From Verrucosispora sioxanthis (GTDB taxonomy: Bacteria; Actinomycetota; Actinomycetes; Mycobacteriales; Micromonosporaceae), in contig NZ_SAIY01000002.1 in the NCBI RefSeq assembly GCF_010560025.1, forward strand, positions 186,001 through 250,000: DNA of 64,000 nt. The letters are read 5' to 3'. The notes under the pieces were generated by a model. That model did no database searches and was not told where the DNA came from. It saw only the letters and a list, made by a program, of their open reading frames with translations. A program made the translations under genes and the position numbers. Positions 38,986 through 49,804 of this stretch are shown here, piece after piece. Numbering within the stretch: the stretch's first letter is position 1; each line of letters begins with the position of its first letter.

Positions 38986-40068
38986 ATGCGCGCTCGCCTG
39001 TCCGACATCGCCCAGCAGGCCGACGTCAGCGAGGCCACGGTGTCGCGGGTGCTCAACGACCGCCCCGGCGTGGCACCCGAGACTCGGCAGGCTGTCCTGA
39101 CCGCCCTCGACGTGCTCGGGTACGAGCGTCCCGCGCGGCTGCGCAAGCGCAGCGCCGGACTGGTCGGCCTGGTGGTCCCGGAGCTGGACAATCCGATCTT
39201 CCCGGCGTTCGCCCAGATCATCGAGTCGGCCCTGGCTCCCACCGGCTACACCCCGGTGCTGTGCACCCAGACCCCCGGCGGCGTACGCGAGGACGAGTAC
39301 GTCGAGATGCTGCTGGACCGGCAGGTCTCCGGGATCGTGTTCGTCTCCGGTCTGCACGCCGACACCGCCGCCGACCACGACCGGTACCGCACCCTGCTCG
39401 CCCGCCCGCTGCCGATCGTGATGATCAACGGGTACGCGCCGGGCATCCCGGCACCCTTCGTCTCCTGTGACGACCGGGAGGCCGCCGAGCTGGCCGTGGC
39501 CCACCTGATGGCCCTGGGCCACCGGCGGATCGGCCTGATCACCGGCCCGGACCGCTTCGTGCCGGTGCAGCGCAAGGTCAGCGGCTACAAGGCGGCGATG
39601 GAGCGCCTCGCCGGCGTCGACGCCGGCGAGCTGGCCGAGCTGACCGAGCTGTCGCTGTTCGGCGTCGAGGGCGGCGAGGCGGCGGCCGGTCGGCTGATCG
39701 AGCGCGGCGCCACCGGGATCGTCTGCGGTTCGGACCTGATGGCGCTCGGCGCCATCCGGGCCGCCCGGCAGCGGGGCATGTCCGTACCGGGGGACCTCTC
39801 GGTGGTCGGCTACGACGACTCGCCGCTGATGGCCTTCACCGATCCGCCGCTCACCACCATGCGCCAACCGGTGGCCGCGATGGCGGTCGCGGCGGTACGG
39901 GCACTGGTCGACGAGATCAACGGACACGGCGCCCCGCATTCGGAGTACCTGTTCCGGCCGGAGCTGGTGGTGCGCGGGTCGACCGCCGTGGCGCAGCAGG
40001 ACGACACGTCCGCAGCGGGCGGCCCGCGGCAGCGACCGGCATCGTCCGCGCTGGCAGTTCCGGCGTGA
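38986..40068 (+). CDS. LacI-family regulator of maltose genes (MalR type)
   Basis: 360 residues from ATG 38986 (MRARLSDIAQQADVSEATVSRVLNDRPGVAPETR), the typical start of actinobacterial MalR proteins; the frame is open upstream to 38950. The HTH is followed by the hinge (RKRSAGLVGLVVPELDNPIFPAFA) and the sugar-binding core (FVSCDDREAAELAVAHLMALGHRRIGLITG, GIVCGSDLMALGAIRAARQRGMSVPGDLSVVGYDDSPLMAFTDPPLTTMRQP). It lies between malEFG (divergent) and the alpha-glucosidase gene (same strand), and related palindromes stand before all three. It probably represses them until maltodextrin is present. Confidence 0.93.
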   Translation: MRARLSDIAQQADVSEATVSRVLNDRPGVAPETRQAVLTALDVLGYERPARLRKRSAGLVGLVVPELDNPIFPAFAQIIESALAPTGYTPVLCTQTPGGVREDEYVEMLLDRQVSGIVFVSGLHADTAADHDRYRTLLARPLPIVMINGYAPGIPAPFVSCDDREAAELAVAHLMALGHRRIGLITGPDRFVPVQRKVSGYKAAMERLAGVDAGELAELTELSLFGVEGGEAAAGRLIERGATGIVCGSDLMALGAIRAARQRGMSVPGDLSVVGYDDSPLMAFTDPPLTTMRQPVAAMAVAAVRALVDEINGHGAPHSEYLFRPELVVRGSTAVAQQDDTSAAGGPRQRPASSALAVPA

Positions 40069-40112
40069 GTGGCCCGGCGTGACGTAGCTCGCGCTGGAGC
40101 TGCTGCCAGGCC

Positions 40113-40143
40113 TTCTTGCGCAAGAAATGCTTGACTCTTGCAG
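40113..40143 (+). promoter_or_regulatory. MalR-type operator and promoter before the alpha-glucosidase gene
   Basis: TTCTTGCGCAAGAA (40113-40126) is a perfect 14-bp palindrome. It is followed by CTTG (40130-40133) and CTTGCAG (40137-40143), the repeat unit known for MalR/Reg1. A possible -35 TTGACT (40131-40136) overlaps these, with CATTCT at 40155-40160 as a weak -10. A bound repressor would cover the promoter. Confidence 0.6.
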
Positions 40144-40236
40144 AGTCGGCGCGGCATTCTGCTCAGACACCCGTGCGTCCCCACCTCGCCAACGCCGGGT
40201 AGCCGCCGTACCGCGCCACAGAACGGGGAACACCCG

Positions 40237-41877
40237 ATGACCGTCAGCATCCCCTCGCCGCTGACCGCCGACGCCGACTGGTGGCGATCCGCCGTCGTCT
40301 ACCAGGTCTACGTCCGCAGCTTCGCCGACTCCGACGGCGACGGCATCGGAGACCTCCAGGGCATCCGGGCACGCCTGCCCTACCTGCGCGAGCTGGGCGT
40401 CGACGCGCTCTGGCTGACCCCGTTCTACACCTCGCCCATGGTCGACGGCGGCTACGACGTCGCCGACTACCGCGACGTCGACCCGATGTTCGGCAACCTC
40501 GCCGACTTCGAGGCGATGATCACCGACGCCCACGCGCTCGGCCTGCGGATCATCGTCGACATCGTGCCGAACCACACCTCCGACAAGCACCCCTGGTTCA
40601 CCGCGGCGCTGGCCGCCGCCCCCGGCTCACCCGAACGGGCGCGCTACCTCTTCGCCGACGGCAAGGGCGACGACGGCGCGCAGCCGCCGAACGACTGGGA
40701 GAGCATCTTCGGCGGCCCGGCCTGGACCCGGGTTCCCGACGGCCAGTGGTACCTGCACCTGTTCGACCCCGCCCAACCCGACCTGAACTGGCGGCACCCC
40801 GAGGTACGCAGCGAGTTCGAGGACATCCTCCGCTTCTGGCTGGACCGCGGCGTCGACGGCTTCCGGATCGACGTGGCCCACGGCATGATCAAGGCCGCCG
40901 GGCTGCCGGACGTCGGTTTCAACTCGATGACCACCGGCCGGCGCCAGTCCGAGCTGCTCGGCAAGGGCCGGCTGCCCTACTTCGACCAGGACGAGGTGCA
41001 CGACATCTACCGCGCCTGGCGACCCATCCTGGACAGCTACCCGGGTGGTCGGATGGCCGTCGCCGAAGCGTGGGCCGAGACACCGCAGCGACTGGCCCGC
41101 TACATCGGCCCGGACGAACTGCACCAGGCGTTCAGCTTCGACTTCCTCGACGCCACCTGGTCGGCCGACTCGTTCCGCAAGGTGATCGACACCGCGCTGG
41201 CCGAGTCCACGATCGTCGGCGCACCGACCACCTGGGTGCTGTCCAACCACGACCGGCAGCGGCACGTCACCCGCTACGGCGACGGCGAGGTGGGGCTGCG
41301 TCGGGCCCGGGCCGCCGCGCTGCTGATGCTCGCCCTGCCCGGCTGCGCCTACCTGTACCAGGGTGAGGAACTGGGCCTGCCCGAGGTGCTCGACCTGCCC
41401 GACGAGCTGCGTCAGGATCCGGCCTTCCTGCGCACCGGCGAGAGCCGGGACGGCTGCCGGGTGCCGATCCCGTGGAGCGGCGAGCTGGCACCGTACGGCT
41501 TCGGGCCGGCCGGCAGCGACCTGAGCTGGTTGCCGGCCCCGACGACCTGGCGGGCCCTCTCGGTGGCCGCACAGACCGGCACCCCCGGCTCCACCCTGGA
41601 GCTGTACCGGGCGGCGCTGCGGATCCGCCACACCCATCCGGCGCTGGCCGGCCTCGGCGGCATCACCTGGCTGGAGACCGGCCCGGGAGTGCTCGCCTTC
41701 CAGCGCGAGGCCGGTGACACCGTGCTGACCTGCGTGGTGAACATCAGCGACGCACCGGTGGTGATCGACGGGTACGGCACGCCGCTGGTCGCCAGCAGCA
41801 CCCTCACCGAACGCGACGGCGGCCACCTGCTGCCGGTCGACGCGGCGGTCTGGTTCGAGCGGCGCCTGAACGGGTAG
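40237..41877 (+). CDS. GH13 alpha-glucosidase
   Basis: 546 residues. The GH13 catalytic barrel is complete: DWWRSAVVYQVYVRSFADSDGDGIGDL with the DxNxDG-like calcium loop, DALWLTPFYTSPMVDGGYDVADY, IIVDIVPNHTS (region I), GFRIDVAHG with the nucleophile Asp (region II), VAEAWAE with the acid/base Glu (region III) and VLSNHD with the stabilising Asp (region IV). The YQGEELGLPEV loop and the small C-terminal beta domain follow. The type fits intracellular alpha-glucosidases of the AglA group acting on imported maltose and maltodextrins. There is no signal peptide, consistent with cytoplasmic action after MalEFG uptake. The maltose-type operator lies just upstream. Confidence 0.93.
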   Translation: MTVSIPSPLTADADWWRSAVVYQVYVRSFADSDGDGIGDLQGIRARLPYLRELGVDALWLTPFYTSPMVDGGYDVADYRDVDPMFGNLADFEAMITDAHALGLRIIVDIVPNHTSDKHPWFTAALAAAPGSPERARYLFADGKGDDGAQPPNDWESIFGGPAWTRVPDGQWYLHLFDPAQPDLNWRHPEVRSEFEDILRFWLDRGVDGFRIDVAHGMIKAAGLPDVGFNSMTTGRRQSELLGKGRLPYFDQDEVHDIYRAWRPILDSYPGGRMAVAEAWAETPQRLARYIGPDELHQAFSFDFLDATWSADSFRKVIDTALAESTIVGAPTTWVLSNHDRQRHVTRYGDGEVGLRRARAAALLMLALPGCAYLYQGEELGLPEVLDLPDELRQDPAFLRTGESRDGCRVPIPWSGELAPYGFGPAGSDLSWLPAPTTWRALSVAAQTGTPGSTLELYRAALRIRHTHPALAGLGGITWLETGPGVLAFQREAGDTVLTCVVNISDAPVVIDGYGTPLVASSTLTERDGGHLLPVDAAVWFERRLNG

Positions 41878-41957
41878 CCCGCCATCGACTCGGCCGTCCG
41901 GCGTGCGACGCGCCGCCGGGCGGCTGGGGCACGACCCCTTGTGGTGGGGGGTGCGAC

Positions 41958-41998
41958 GGTGCCGGCGCAGCCGGGGTGATCCCCGGGGCGCCGGCACC
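41958..41998. terminator. Bidirectional terminator hairpin after the alpha-glucosidase gene
   Basis: GGTGCCGGCGC (41958-41968) pairs with GCGCCGGCACC (41988-41998), and CCGGGG (41971-41976) with CCCCGG (41981-41986), around a TGAT loop, between two convergent genes. Confidence 0.7.
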
Positions 41999-42026
41999 CG
42001 GTCCTTTCGACCGTCGTCGGGCCGGG

Positions 42027-42464
42027 TCAACCGCCGGTGAGCTGGGCGGCGATCCGGGCGAACCCGGCACGCAGCTCGGCCACGTCCGGCGCCGGCAGCG
42101 GGCCCGCCGCCCGGTCGTGCTCGGCCGCCTCCAGTTCCTCCTCGTCGATGGTGTCCTCGTAGTCGCCGTAGAGGTCGGCCTGGTCCACCCGGGCCACCTC
42201 GTCCTGCGCGGCGAGCTGCGCGGCGGCGATCTCGCCCCGGATCTGCTCCACCGACACCGCTGGCACCAGCGGTTCCACCACCGCCATCAGCTGTTCCTCG
42301 GCGACCACCGCCTCGGCCAACGCCAACGCGTGCGGTCGCTCGTACGGGCCGCACACCACCGGCTCCCACTCGTCGGCGTCACCGAGGGGAGCGAACGTGA
42401 TGATCCACGGCAGCTCCAGCATCGGCGAATCGGCCGGCAGGTCCAACGTCACGAGTGCCCCCAC
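42027..42464 (-). CDS. Uncharacterised acidic protein
   Basis: 145 residues from a GTG at 42464. The first half is compact with Trp and aromatic residues (MLELPWIITFAPLGDADEWEPVVCGPYERPHALALAEAVV). The second half is strongly acidic and helical (QIRGEIAAAQLAAQDEVARVD, DTIDEEELEAAEHD) and ends with PAPDVAELRAGFARIAAQLTGG. No family recognised. No signal or membrane segment; probably a small cytoplasmic actinobacterial protein. It stands between the alpha-glucosidase gene (convergent) and the YihY-like gene (same strand, 73 bp). Confidence 0.65.
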   Translation of the reverse strand: MGALVTLDLPADSPMLELPWIITFAPLGDADEWEPVVCGPYERPHALALAEAVVAEEQLMAVVEPLVPAVSVEQIRGEIAAAQLAAQDEVARVDQADLYGDYEDTIDEEELEAAEHDRAAGPLPAPDVAELRAGFARIAAQLTGG

Positions 42465-42537
42465 GCGCCCATCATCGTCGGTGTTCCGGCAGGTGGGGGT
42501 GAGTTCGGCGGAAGGTACGACCGCCGGGAGCAGCGAC

Positions 42538-43461
42538 TCAACCCGCCCCGCCCGGTGTACCGGGATCGGAGTCCACGTCCAGGTCGACAGGTGGGCGCCG
42601 GCCGGCCAGGTCGACCGTCCGTCCGCGCCGGCTCGTCGCCGCCAGCGCCGCGCCGAAGAGCACCAGTTGGTTGAGCAGGTAGAGGTAGACCAGCAGCCCG
42701 ACGGCGGTGGCGACCACCGTGTACGCCGGATTGTGTTCGACCCGCCCCACCCAGAACCGGCCGACGGTGTTGAGCAGGGTGATGCCGACCGCGACGATCA
42801 GCACCACCGGCCGCAGCCGGGACCGGCTCATCCGCACCCGAGGGACCGCGACCAGCAGCAGCGTGGCCAGTACCGCGTTGACGAGCACGCTGAGCAGCGC
42901 ACTGACCGTGGTGAGCGCGAACGAGCCGGTGCTGCGCAGCAGGAACCGCAGCAGCGTCTCCAGCGCGTCCACGGCCGCCACCGAGAGGCCGAGCAGCACG
43001 AAGACGACCACCAGCACACCCAGGTCGACCAGGCGGCGCACGACCAGGTTGCCCGGATGCTGGTTGAGGCCGTGGATCAGCCGCTGCGAGGAACGGATCG
43101 CCTCCACCCACCCGATGCCGGTCAACACCAGGATCAGCAGACCGACCACCCCGGCGGTGCCGCTGCTGTCAGCCACCTGGGCCGGATCGAGAAACGGCAG
43201 GTTCTCGCCGAGGAACTCCTCCGCTGCCGCGCTCACCTCGTCGTTGTCCTCCAGGATCGCGCCGAAGATCGCGTACGCGACCAGGGCCAGCGCGAAGACC
43301 GCGAAGAAGCCGTAGTAGGCGATGGCGGCGGCCAGCCGGCCGCCCTGAAGATCGGTGTAGAGCACCCCGGCACGCCACAGGTGACCGAAGGCCGGGGAAC
43401 GGCGGCGCGCGGCGGTCAGCCGGCGGTCGACGGCCGCCTCGACCCGACCCAGAACGTTCAC
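42538..43461 (-). CDS. YihY/BrkB-family inner membrane protein
   Basis: 307 residues with six membrane helices. The family features are AGVLYTDLQGGRLAAAIAYYGFFAVFALALVA (residues about 33-65), GVVGLLILVLTGIGWVEAIRSSQRLIHGLNQHPGN, and the YLYLLNQLVLFGAALAA segment near the C-terminus. These proteins are widespread; an early link to ribonuclease BN was wrong and the function is unknown, possibly transport. The C-terminal 30 residues are charged and Asp/Pro-rich. The start is ATG 43461. Confidence 0.9.
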   Translation of the reverse strand: MNVLGRVEAAVDRRLTAARRRSPAFGHLWRAGVLYTDLQGGRLAAAIAYYGFFAVFALALVAYAIFGAILEDNDEVSAAAEEFLGENLPFLDPAQVADSSGTAGVVGLLILVLTGIGWVEAIRSSQRLIHGLNQHPGNLVVRRLVDLGVLVVVFVLLGLSVAAVDALETLLRFLLRSTGSFALTTVSALLSVLVNAVLATLLLVAVPRVRMSRSRLRPVVLIVAVGITLLNTVGRFWVGRVEHNPAYTVVATAVGLLVYLYLLNQLVLFGAALAATSRRGRTVDLAGRRPPVDLDVDSDPGTPGGAG

Positions 43462-43524
43462 GTCGTCATCCTCACCGATCCGTCGTCGCCGTGTCAGAGG
43501 TACCCGACGTGCCGGCCGGGGCGG

Positions 43525-44094
43525 TCAGCCACCCAGTCGGAAGTCCCGGCGTGGCTGCCACCGCGCCTGCCCGCTGTGCGAGAAGAGCGTGAAGTGGTCC
43601 ACCTCGAACATCGCGGAGAAGTCCGCCAGGTCCTCGTACGCCTTGTCCAGCGCCTCCGGCGCGACGTCCTGGGCGACCGTCACGTGCGGATGGTAGGGAA
43701 AACGAAGCTCCCGGCGTAGCTGCGGGGCGGAATTGATCGCGGCGGCGAGCAGTTCGCATTCGCTGATGCCGGCGGCGACCGCGACGAAGACCACCTGGGT
43801 CACCGGCCGGAAGGTGCCCGTACCGCGCAGGTGCAGGCTGAACGGCAGATGGGCGGCGGCGACCCGGGCCAGGTGCCGCTCCACCGCCGGCAACGCGGTC
43901 ACCGGAATCTCCGTCGGCCCGAGCAGGGTGACGTGAGCCGGCACCGCGTTCGGGTCACCGGCCTCCAGCCGACGTCTTGTCAGCAGGCCGCCCCACGGCT
44001 CCGGAATGTCGACCGCGATGCCGATCTGGACACTGTCGCCGACCGCCGGCGCTCCGGTCCCCTGATCCACGCTGCACGCCACCCCTCCGGCCAC
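43525..44094 (-). CDS. 2'-5' RNA ligase / phosphoesterase-like protein
   Basis: Up to 189 residues; a GTG at 44073 is an alternative start and would give 182. The two HxT motifs of the 2H phosphoesterase superfamily are present: HVTLLGP (about residues 55-61) and HPHVTVAQD (about 135-143), 80 residues apart as expected. Further features are PFSLHLRGTGTFRP and the C-terminal FEVDHFTLFSHS. The family acts on cyclic phosphates or 2'-5' bonds in RNA or nucleotides; the real substrate in actinobacteria is not known. It lies downstream of trpS on the same strand, with a 36-bp gap. Confidence 0.88.
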   Translation of the reverse strand: MAGGVACSVDQGTGAPAVGDSVQIGIAVDIPEPWGGLLTRRRLEAGDPNAVPAHVTLLGPTEIPVTALPAVERHLARVAAAHLPFSLHLRGTGTFRPVTQVVFVAVAAGISECELLAAAINSAPQLRRELRFPYHPHVTVAQDVAPEALDKAYEDLADFSAMFEVDHFTLFSHSGQARWQPRRDFRLGG

Positions 44095-44130
44095 CGGCCC
44101 CTGCCCGCACCACCACCCTCGCTCGGGCGG

Positions 44131-46187
<2,057 letters not shown>

Positions 46188-46268
46188 GGGAGTGATGGTA
46201 ACCAGCCCAGGGCCGTAGGGTGACCACCACGAGGCCGCGACCGTGCCGGCCAGGCGGGAGGACCAGAC

Positions 46269-47252
46269 GTGAAACTGCTCGTCACCGGCGGGGCCGGTTT
46301 CATCGGCAGCGTGGTGACCCGGATGCTGCTCGACGCCGGACACGAGGTGGTCGTGCTCGACGATCTGCGCACCGGCCATCGGGGCGCCCTGGCTCCCGAC
46401 GCCACCCACATCGAGGCCGGCATCCACGACGCGGGCACGGTACTCACCCCGCGGGCCGGCTTCGACGGCGTACTGCACTTCGCCGCGTTGATCGCCGCCG
46501 GCGAGTCGATGGTCGCCCCCGAGCGGTACTGGCACAACAACACCGTCGGCACGCTGGCGCTCATCGACGCGGTGCGGGCCGCCGGCGTACCACGGCTGGT
46601 GTTCTCCTCGACCGCCGCCGTCTACGGCAACCCCACCGAGCTGCCGATCCCGGAGACCGCCGTCAAGGCACCCACCAACACGTACGGGGCGACGAAGCTC
46701 GCCGCCGACATGATGCTCACCGCCGAGGCGATCGGGCACGGCCTGGCCGCCGTGTCGCTGCGCTACTTCAACGTCGCCGGTGCCCACCTCGACGGTGACG
46801 TCGTCCTCGGCGAACGGCACGACCCCGAGACCCACCTCATCCCGATCGCCCTGGAGGTGGCCGCCGGCCGGCGGGACAAGCTGCAACTCTTCGGCGACGA
46901 CTACCCCACCGTCGACGGCACCTGCGTCCGCGACTACATCCACGTATCCGACCTGGCCCGGGCCCACCTGCTCGCCCTGGACGCGGCCACCAGCGGCCAG
47001 CACCGCATCTACAACCTCGGCAACGGCAACGGCTTCACCAACCGGCAGGTGGTCGAGGTCGTCCGCGAGGTCACCGGGCACCCGGTGCCGGTCGAGGTGG
47101 CACCGCGCCGCGAGGGCGACCCGGCCGAGCTGGTCGCCTCCTCCGCCCTGGCTCGCGCCGAGCTGGGCTGGGAGCCGCGCAAGCCCACCCTGCGCGACAT
47201 CGTGACCGACGCCTGGGCCTTCTACCAGGCACAGGTCCTGGACCGCCGGTGA
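46269..47252 (+). CDS. galE: UDP-glucose 4-epimerase
   Basis: 327 residues. The NAD-binding GGAGFIGS motif stands at residues 7-14, the catalytic triad elements are VFSSTAAVYG (Ser) and YGATK (Tyr and Lys), and LRYFNVAGA, DGTCVRDYIHVSDLARAHLLAL and the C-terminal REGDPAELVAS segment are typical of GalE. It interconverts UDP-glucose and UDP-galactose in the Leloir pathway. galK follows and its GTG overlaps the galE stop (GTGA), so they form an operon. It is divergent from the CBS/CorC gene with an 81-bp gap. Confidence 0.95.
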   Translation: MKLLVTGGAGFIGSVVTRMLLDAGHEVVVLDDLRTGHRGALAPDATHIEAGIHDAGTVLTPRAGFDGVLHFAALIAAGESMVAPERYWHNNTVGTLALIDAVRAAGVPRLVFSSTAAVYGNPTELPIPETAVKAPTNTYGATKLAADMMLTAEAIGHGLAAVSLRYFNVAGAHLDGDVVLGERHDPETHLIPIALEVAAGRRDKLQLFGDDYPTVDGTCVRDYIHVSDLARAHLLALDAATSGQHRIYNLGNGNGFTNRQVVEVVREVTGHPVPVEVAPRREGDPAELVASSALARAELGWEPRKPTLRDIVTDAWAFYQAQVLDRR

Positions 47253-48417
47253 ACAGTCGCTCCGACACGGTGGCCGACCGCGCCACCGACTGCTTCCAGC
47301 ACGCGTACGGCCAGGCGCCCGCCGGCCGCTGGGCGGCTCCCGGCCGGGTCAACCTGATCGGTGAGCACACCGACTACAACGACGGGTTCGTGCTGCCGTT
47401 CGCGCTGCCGCTGCGTACCGTCGTCGCGGCCACGCCGCAGCCGACCGGCAGCTGGACGGTCTGCTCCGAGCTGACCGGCGACGCGGTCAGCTTCGGCACC
47501 GACGAGGTGACCCACCCCGGTCGGGTGACCAGTTGGGCGGCGTACGTGGCCGGGGTGGTGTGGGCGCTGCGGGAGGCTGGCCACGCCGTGCCCGGTGCCC
47601 GGCTGGCCGTCGCCTCGACGTGCCGCTCGGCGCGGGACTCTCCTCCTCCGCCGCGCTGGAGGCCGCCGTGCTCGCCGCGCTCGTCGACCTGGGCGGGCTG
47701 GACCTGCCGGCCGCGCAGCAGCCCCGGCTGGCCCAGCGCGCCGAGAACCAGTACGTCGGCGCGCCCACCGGCATCATGGACCAGTCGGCGGTGATCCGCT
47801 GCCGCGCCGGACACGCCCTCTTCCTCGACTGCCGCACGGAACGGGTCGAACACATCCCGTTCGACCTCGACGGCGCGGGCCTCGCGGTCCTGGTGATCGA
47901 CAGCCGCGCCCCGCACCGGCACGCCGACGGCGAGTACGCGGCCCGCCGCGCCAGCTGCGAGAAGGCGGCCGGCCTGCTCGGCGTACCCGCCCTGCGTGAC
48001 GTGCCGTCCGCCGGTCTCGACGAGACGCTGGCCCGGCTGCCCGACGAGGAGACCCGCCGCCGGGTCCGCCACGTGGTCACCGAGGACCAGCGCGTGCTCG
48101 ACACCGTCGCGCTGCTGCGCGCCGGGCAGGTCCGGCGGATCGGGCCGCTGCTCACCGCCTCGCACGCCTCCATGCGGGACGACTTCGCCATCACCGTCCC
48201 CGAGGTGGACCTCGCGGTCGAGGCCGCGCTGGCCGCCGGGGCGCTCGGTGCCCGGATGACCGGTGGTGGCTTCGGCGGCTGCGTGCTGGCCCTGGTCGAG
48301 GCGGACCAGTCCGATCGCGTCGGCGCCGCCGTCACCGCCGCCTACGCCGACCATGCCTTCACCGCACCGACCCTCACCACCGCCACCCCCGCCCCAGGCG
48401 CCACCCGCCTGGACTGA
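47249..48417 (+). CDS. galK: Galactokinase (frame interrupted near 47613-47620)
   Basis: The start is GTG 47249, overlapping the galE stop. The galactokinase signature GRVNLIGEHTDYNDGFVLPFALP is at residues about 32-54. After ARLAVAS the frame is lost; the ATP-binding motif VPLGAGLSSSAALEAAVLAAL and the rest follow in the neighbouring frame: NQYVGAPTGIMDQSAV, LVIDSRAPHRHADGEYAARR and ARMTGGGFGGCVLALV. One missing G near 47615 (before GACGTGCCG) would explain it. The restored length is about 390 residues, normal for GalK. It phosphorylates galactose to galactose-1-phosphate. Sequence error is more likely than a real mutation. Confidence 0.9.
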
Positions 48418-48427
48418 CCCCACCGTC

Positions 48428-48481
48428 GACCAGGACGTTCTGGTCGGGACCGCGTTGGATCCCGACCAGAACTTCTTGGTC
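48428..48481. terminator. Bidirectional terminator hairpin between galK and cysN
   Basis: Bases 48428-48449 and 48460-48481 are complementary over 22 bp except two mismatches, with a 10-nt loop, and lie between two convergent genes. Confidence 0.75.
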
Positions 48482-48502
48482 AACCAGGGAGTGCCGGGTG
48501 GG

Positions 48503-49804
48503 TCAGGGGGTTTCGACGATCATGCCGGCGCCGACCGTGCGGTTGGTGGCCTCGTCGATGATGATGAACCCGCCGGTGGTGCGGTTGCGGCGGTACTCGT
48601 CGGCCAGCAGCGGGATGGTGGTCCGCAGCCGGACCCGCCCGATCTCGTTGAGCCCCAGCTCGGTCGCCGACTCGTCGCGATGCAGGGAGTTGATGTCGAG
48701 GCGGTAGTGCAGGCCCCGGACGATGGCCCGCGCCGCACGGGTCGTGTGCTTGATCGAGTACTTGCCGCCGACCTGCAACGGACGGGTCTCATCCATCCAG
48801 CAGACCATCGCCTCGATGTCCTGGGCCACCGCCGGCGCGTTGTTCGGTCGGCAGATCATGTCACCACGCGAGATGTCGATCTCGTTCTCCAGGCGTACCG
48901 TCACCGACATCGGCGGGAACGCCTCCGCGACCGGCCCGTCGGCGGTCTCCACCGCGGCGATCCGGCTGGTGAAGCCCGAGGGCAGCACCATCACCTCGTC
49001 ACCCGGCTTGAGCACCCCCGAGGCCACCTGACCGGCGTAGCCCCGGTAGTCGGTCACCGTGGTCGACTGAGGGCGGATCACGTACTGCACCGGGAAGCGG
49101 ACGTCGACCAGGTTACGGTCGCTGGCGATGTGCACCCGCTCCAGGTGATGCAGCAATGCCGGGCCCTCGTACCAGGGCATGTTCTCCGAACGGCTGACGA
49201 TGTTGTCGCCCCGCAACGCGGAGATCGGCACCACCGTCAGATCCGGCACGTCCAGCTTCGCGGCGAACGCGGTGAACTCGTCGGCGATCCGCTCGAAGAC
49301 CTCCTGCGAGAAGTCGACCAGATCCATCTTGTTGACGCAGAGCACCAGGTGCGGCACCCGCAACAGCGAGCAGAGGAAGGCATGCCGGCGGGACTGCTCG
49401 ACCAGACCCTTGCGGGCATCCACCAGGATCAACGCCAGGTCGGCGGTGGAGGCCCCGGTGACCATGTTCCGGGTGTACTGGATGTGCCCGGGGGTGTCAG
49501 CGATGATGAACTTGCGCCGGGGCGTGGCGAAGTAGCGGTACGCCACGTCGATCGTGATGCCCTGCTCTCGTTCCGCCCGCAACCCGTCGGTGAGCAGCGC
49601 CAGGTTGGTGTACTCGTCACCGCGGGCCGCGCTGACCGCCTCCACCGCCGCCAACTGGTCGGTGAACAGCGACTTCGTGTCGTAGAGCAGTCGACCGATC
49701 AGGGTCGACTTACCGTCGTCGACACTGCCCGCCGTGGCGAAACGCAGCAGGTCCATCGGCCGGCCCTCGGCGACCGCAGCGGTGGCCAGAGTCTCGGTGC
49801 TCAT
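48503..49804 (-). CDS. cysN: Sulfate adenylyltransferase subunit 1 (GTPase)
   Basis: 433 residues. The translation-factor-type GTPase domain has GSVDDGKSTLIGRLLYD (P-loop), REQGITIDVAYRYF, DTPGHIQYTRNMVTGAS and NKMDLVD. EF-Tu-like domains 2 and 3 follow (PWYEGPALLHHLE, RFPVQYVIRP, YAGQVASG). It lacks a fused APS-kinase domain. With CysD it makes adenylyl sulfate from sulfate and ATP, with GTP hydrolysis driving the reaction. Its ATG overlaps the cysD stop (TGATG on the coding strand), so the two are coupled. Confidence 0.96.
   Translation of the reverse strand: MSTETLATAAVAEGRPMDLLRFATAGSVDDGKSTLIGRLLYDTKSLFTDQLAAVEAVSAARGDEYTNLALLTDGLRAEREQGITIDVAYRYFATPRRKFIIADTPGHIQYTRNMVTGASTADLALILVDARKGLVEQSRRHAFLCSLLRVPHLVLCVNKMDLVDFSQEVFERIADEFTAFAAKLDVPDLTVVPISALRGDNIVSRSENMPWYEGPALLHHLERVHIASDRNLVDVRFPVQYVIRPQSTTVTDYRGYAGQVASGVLKPGDEVMVLPSGFTSRIAAVETADGPVAEAFPPMSVTVRLENEIDISRGDMICRPNNAPAVAQDIEAMVCWMDETRPLQVGGKYSIKHTTRAARAIVRGLHYRLDINSLHRDESATELGLNEIGRVRLRTTIPLLADEYRRNRTTGGFIIIDEATNRTVGAGMIVETP

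Noticed and set aside
37351..40590. 1079-codon frame extending malE upstream
   Set aside because: The true malE start with signal peptide and ribosome binding site is at 38655; the extension is antisense to the LacI-type gene.
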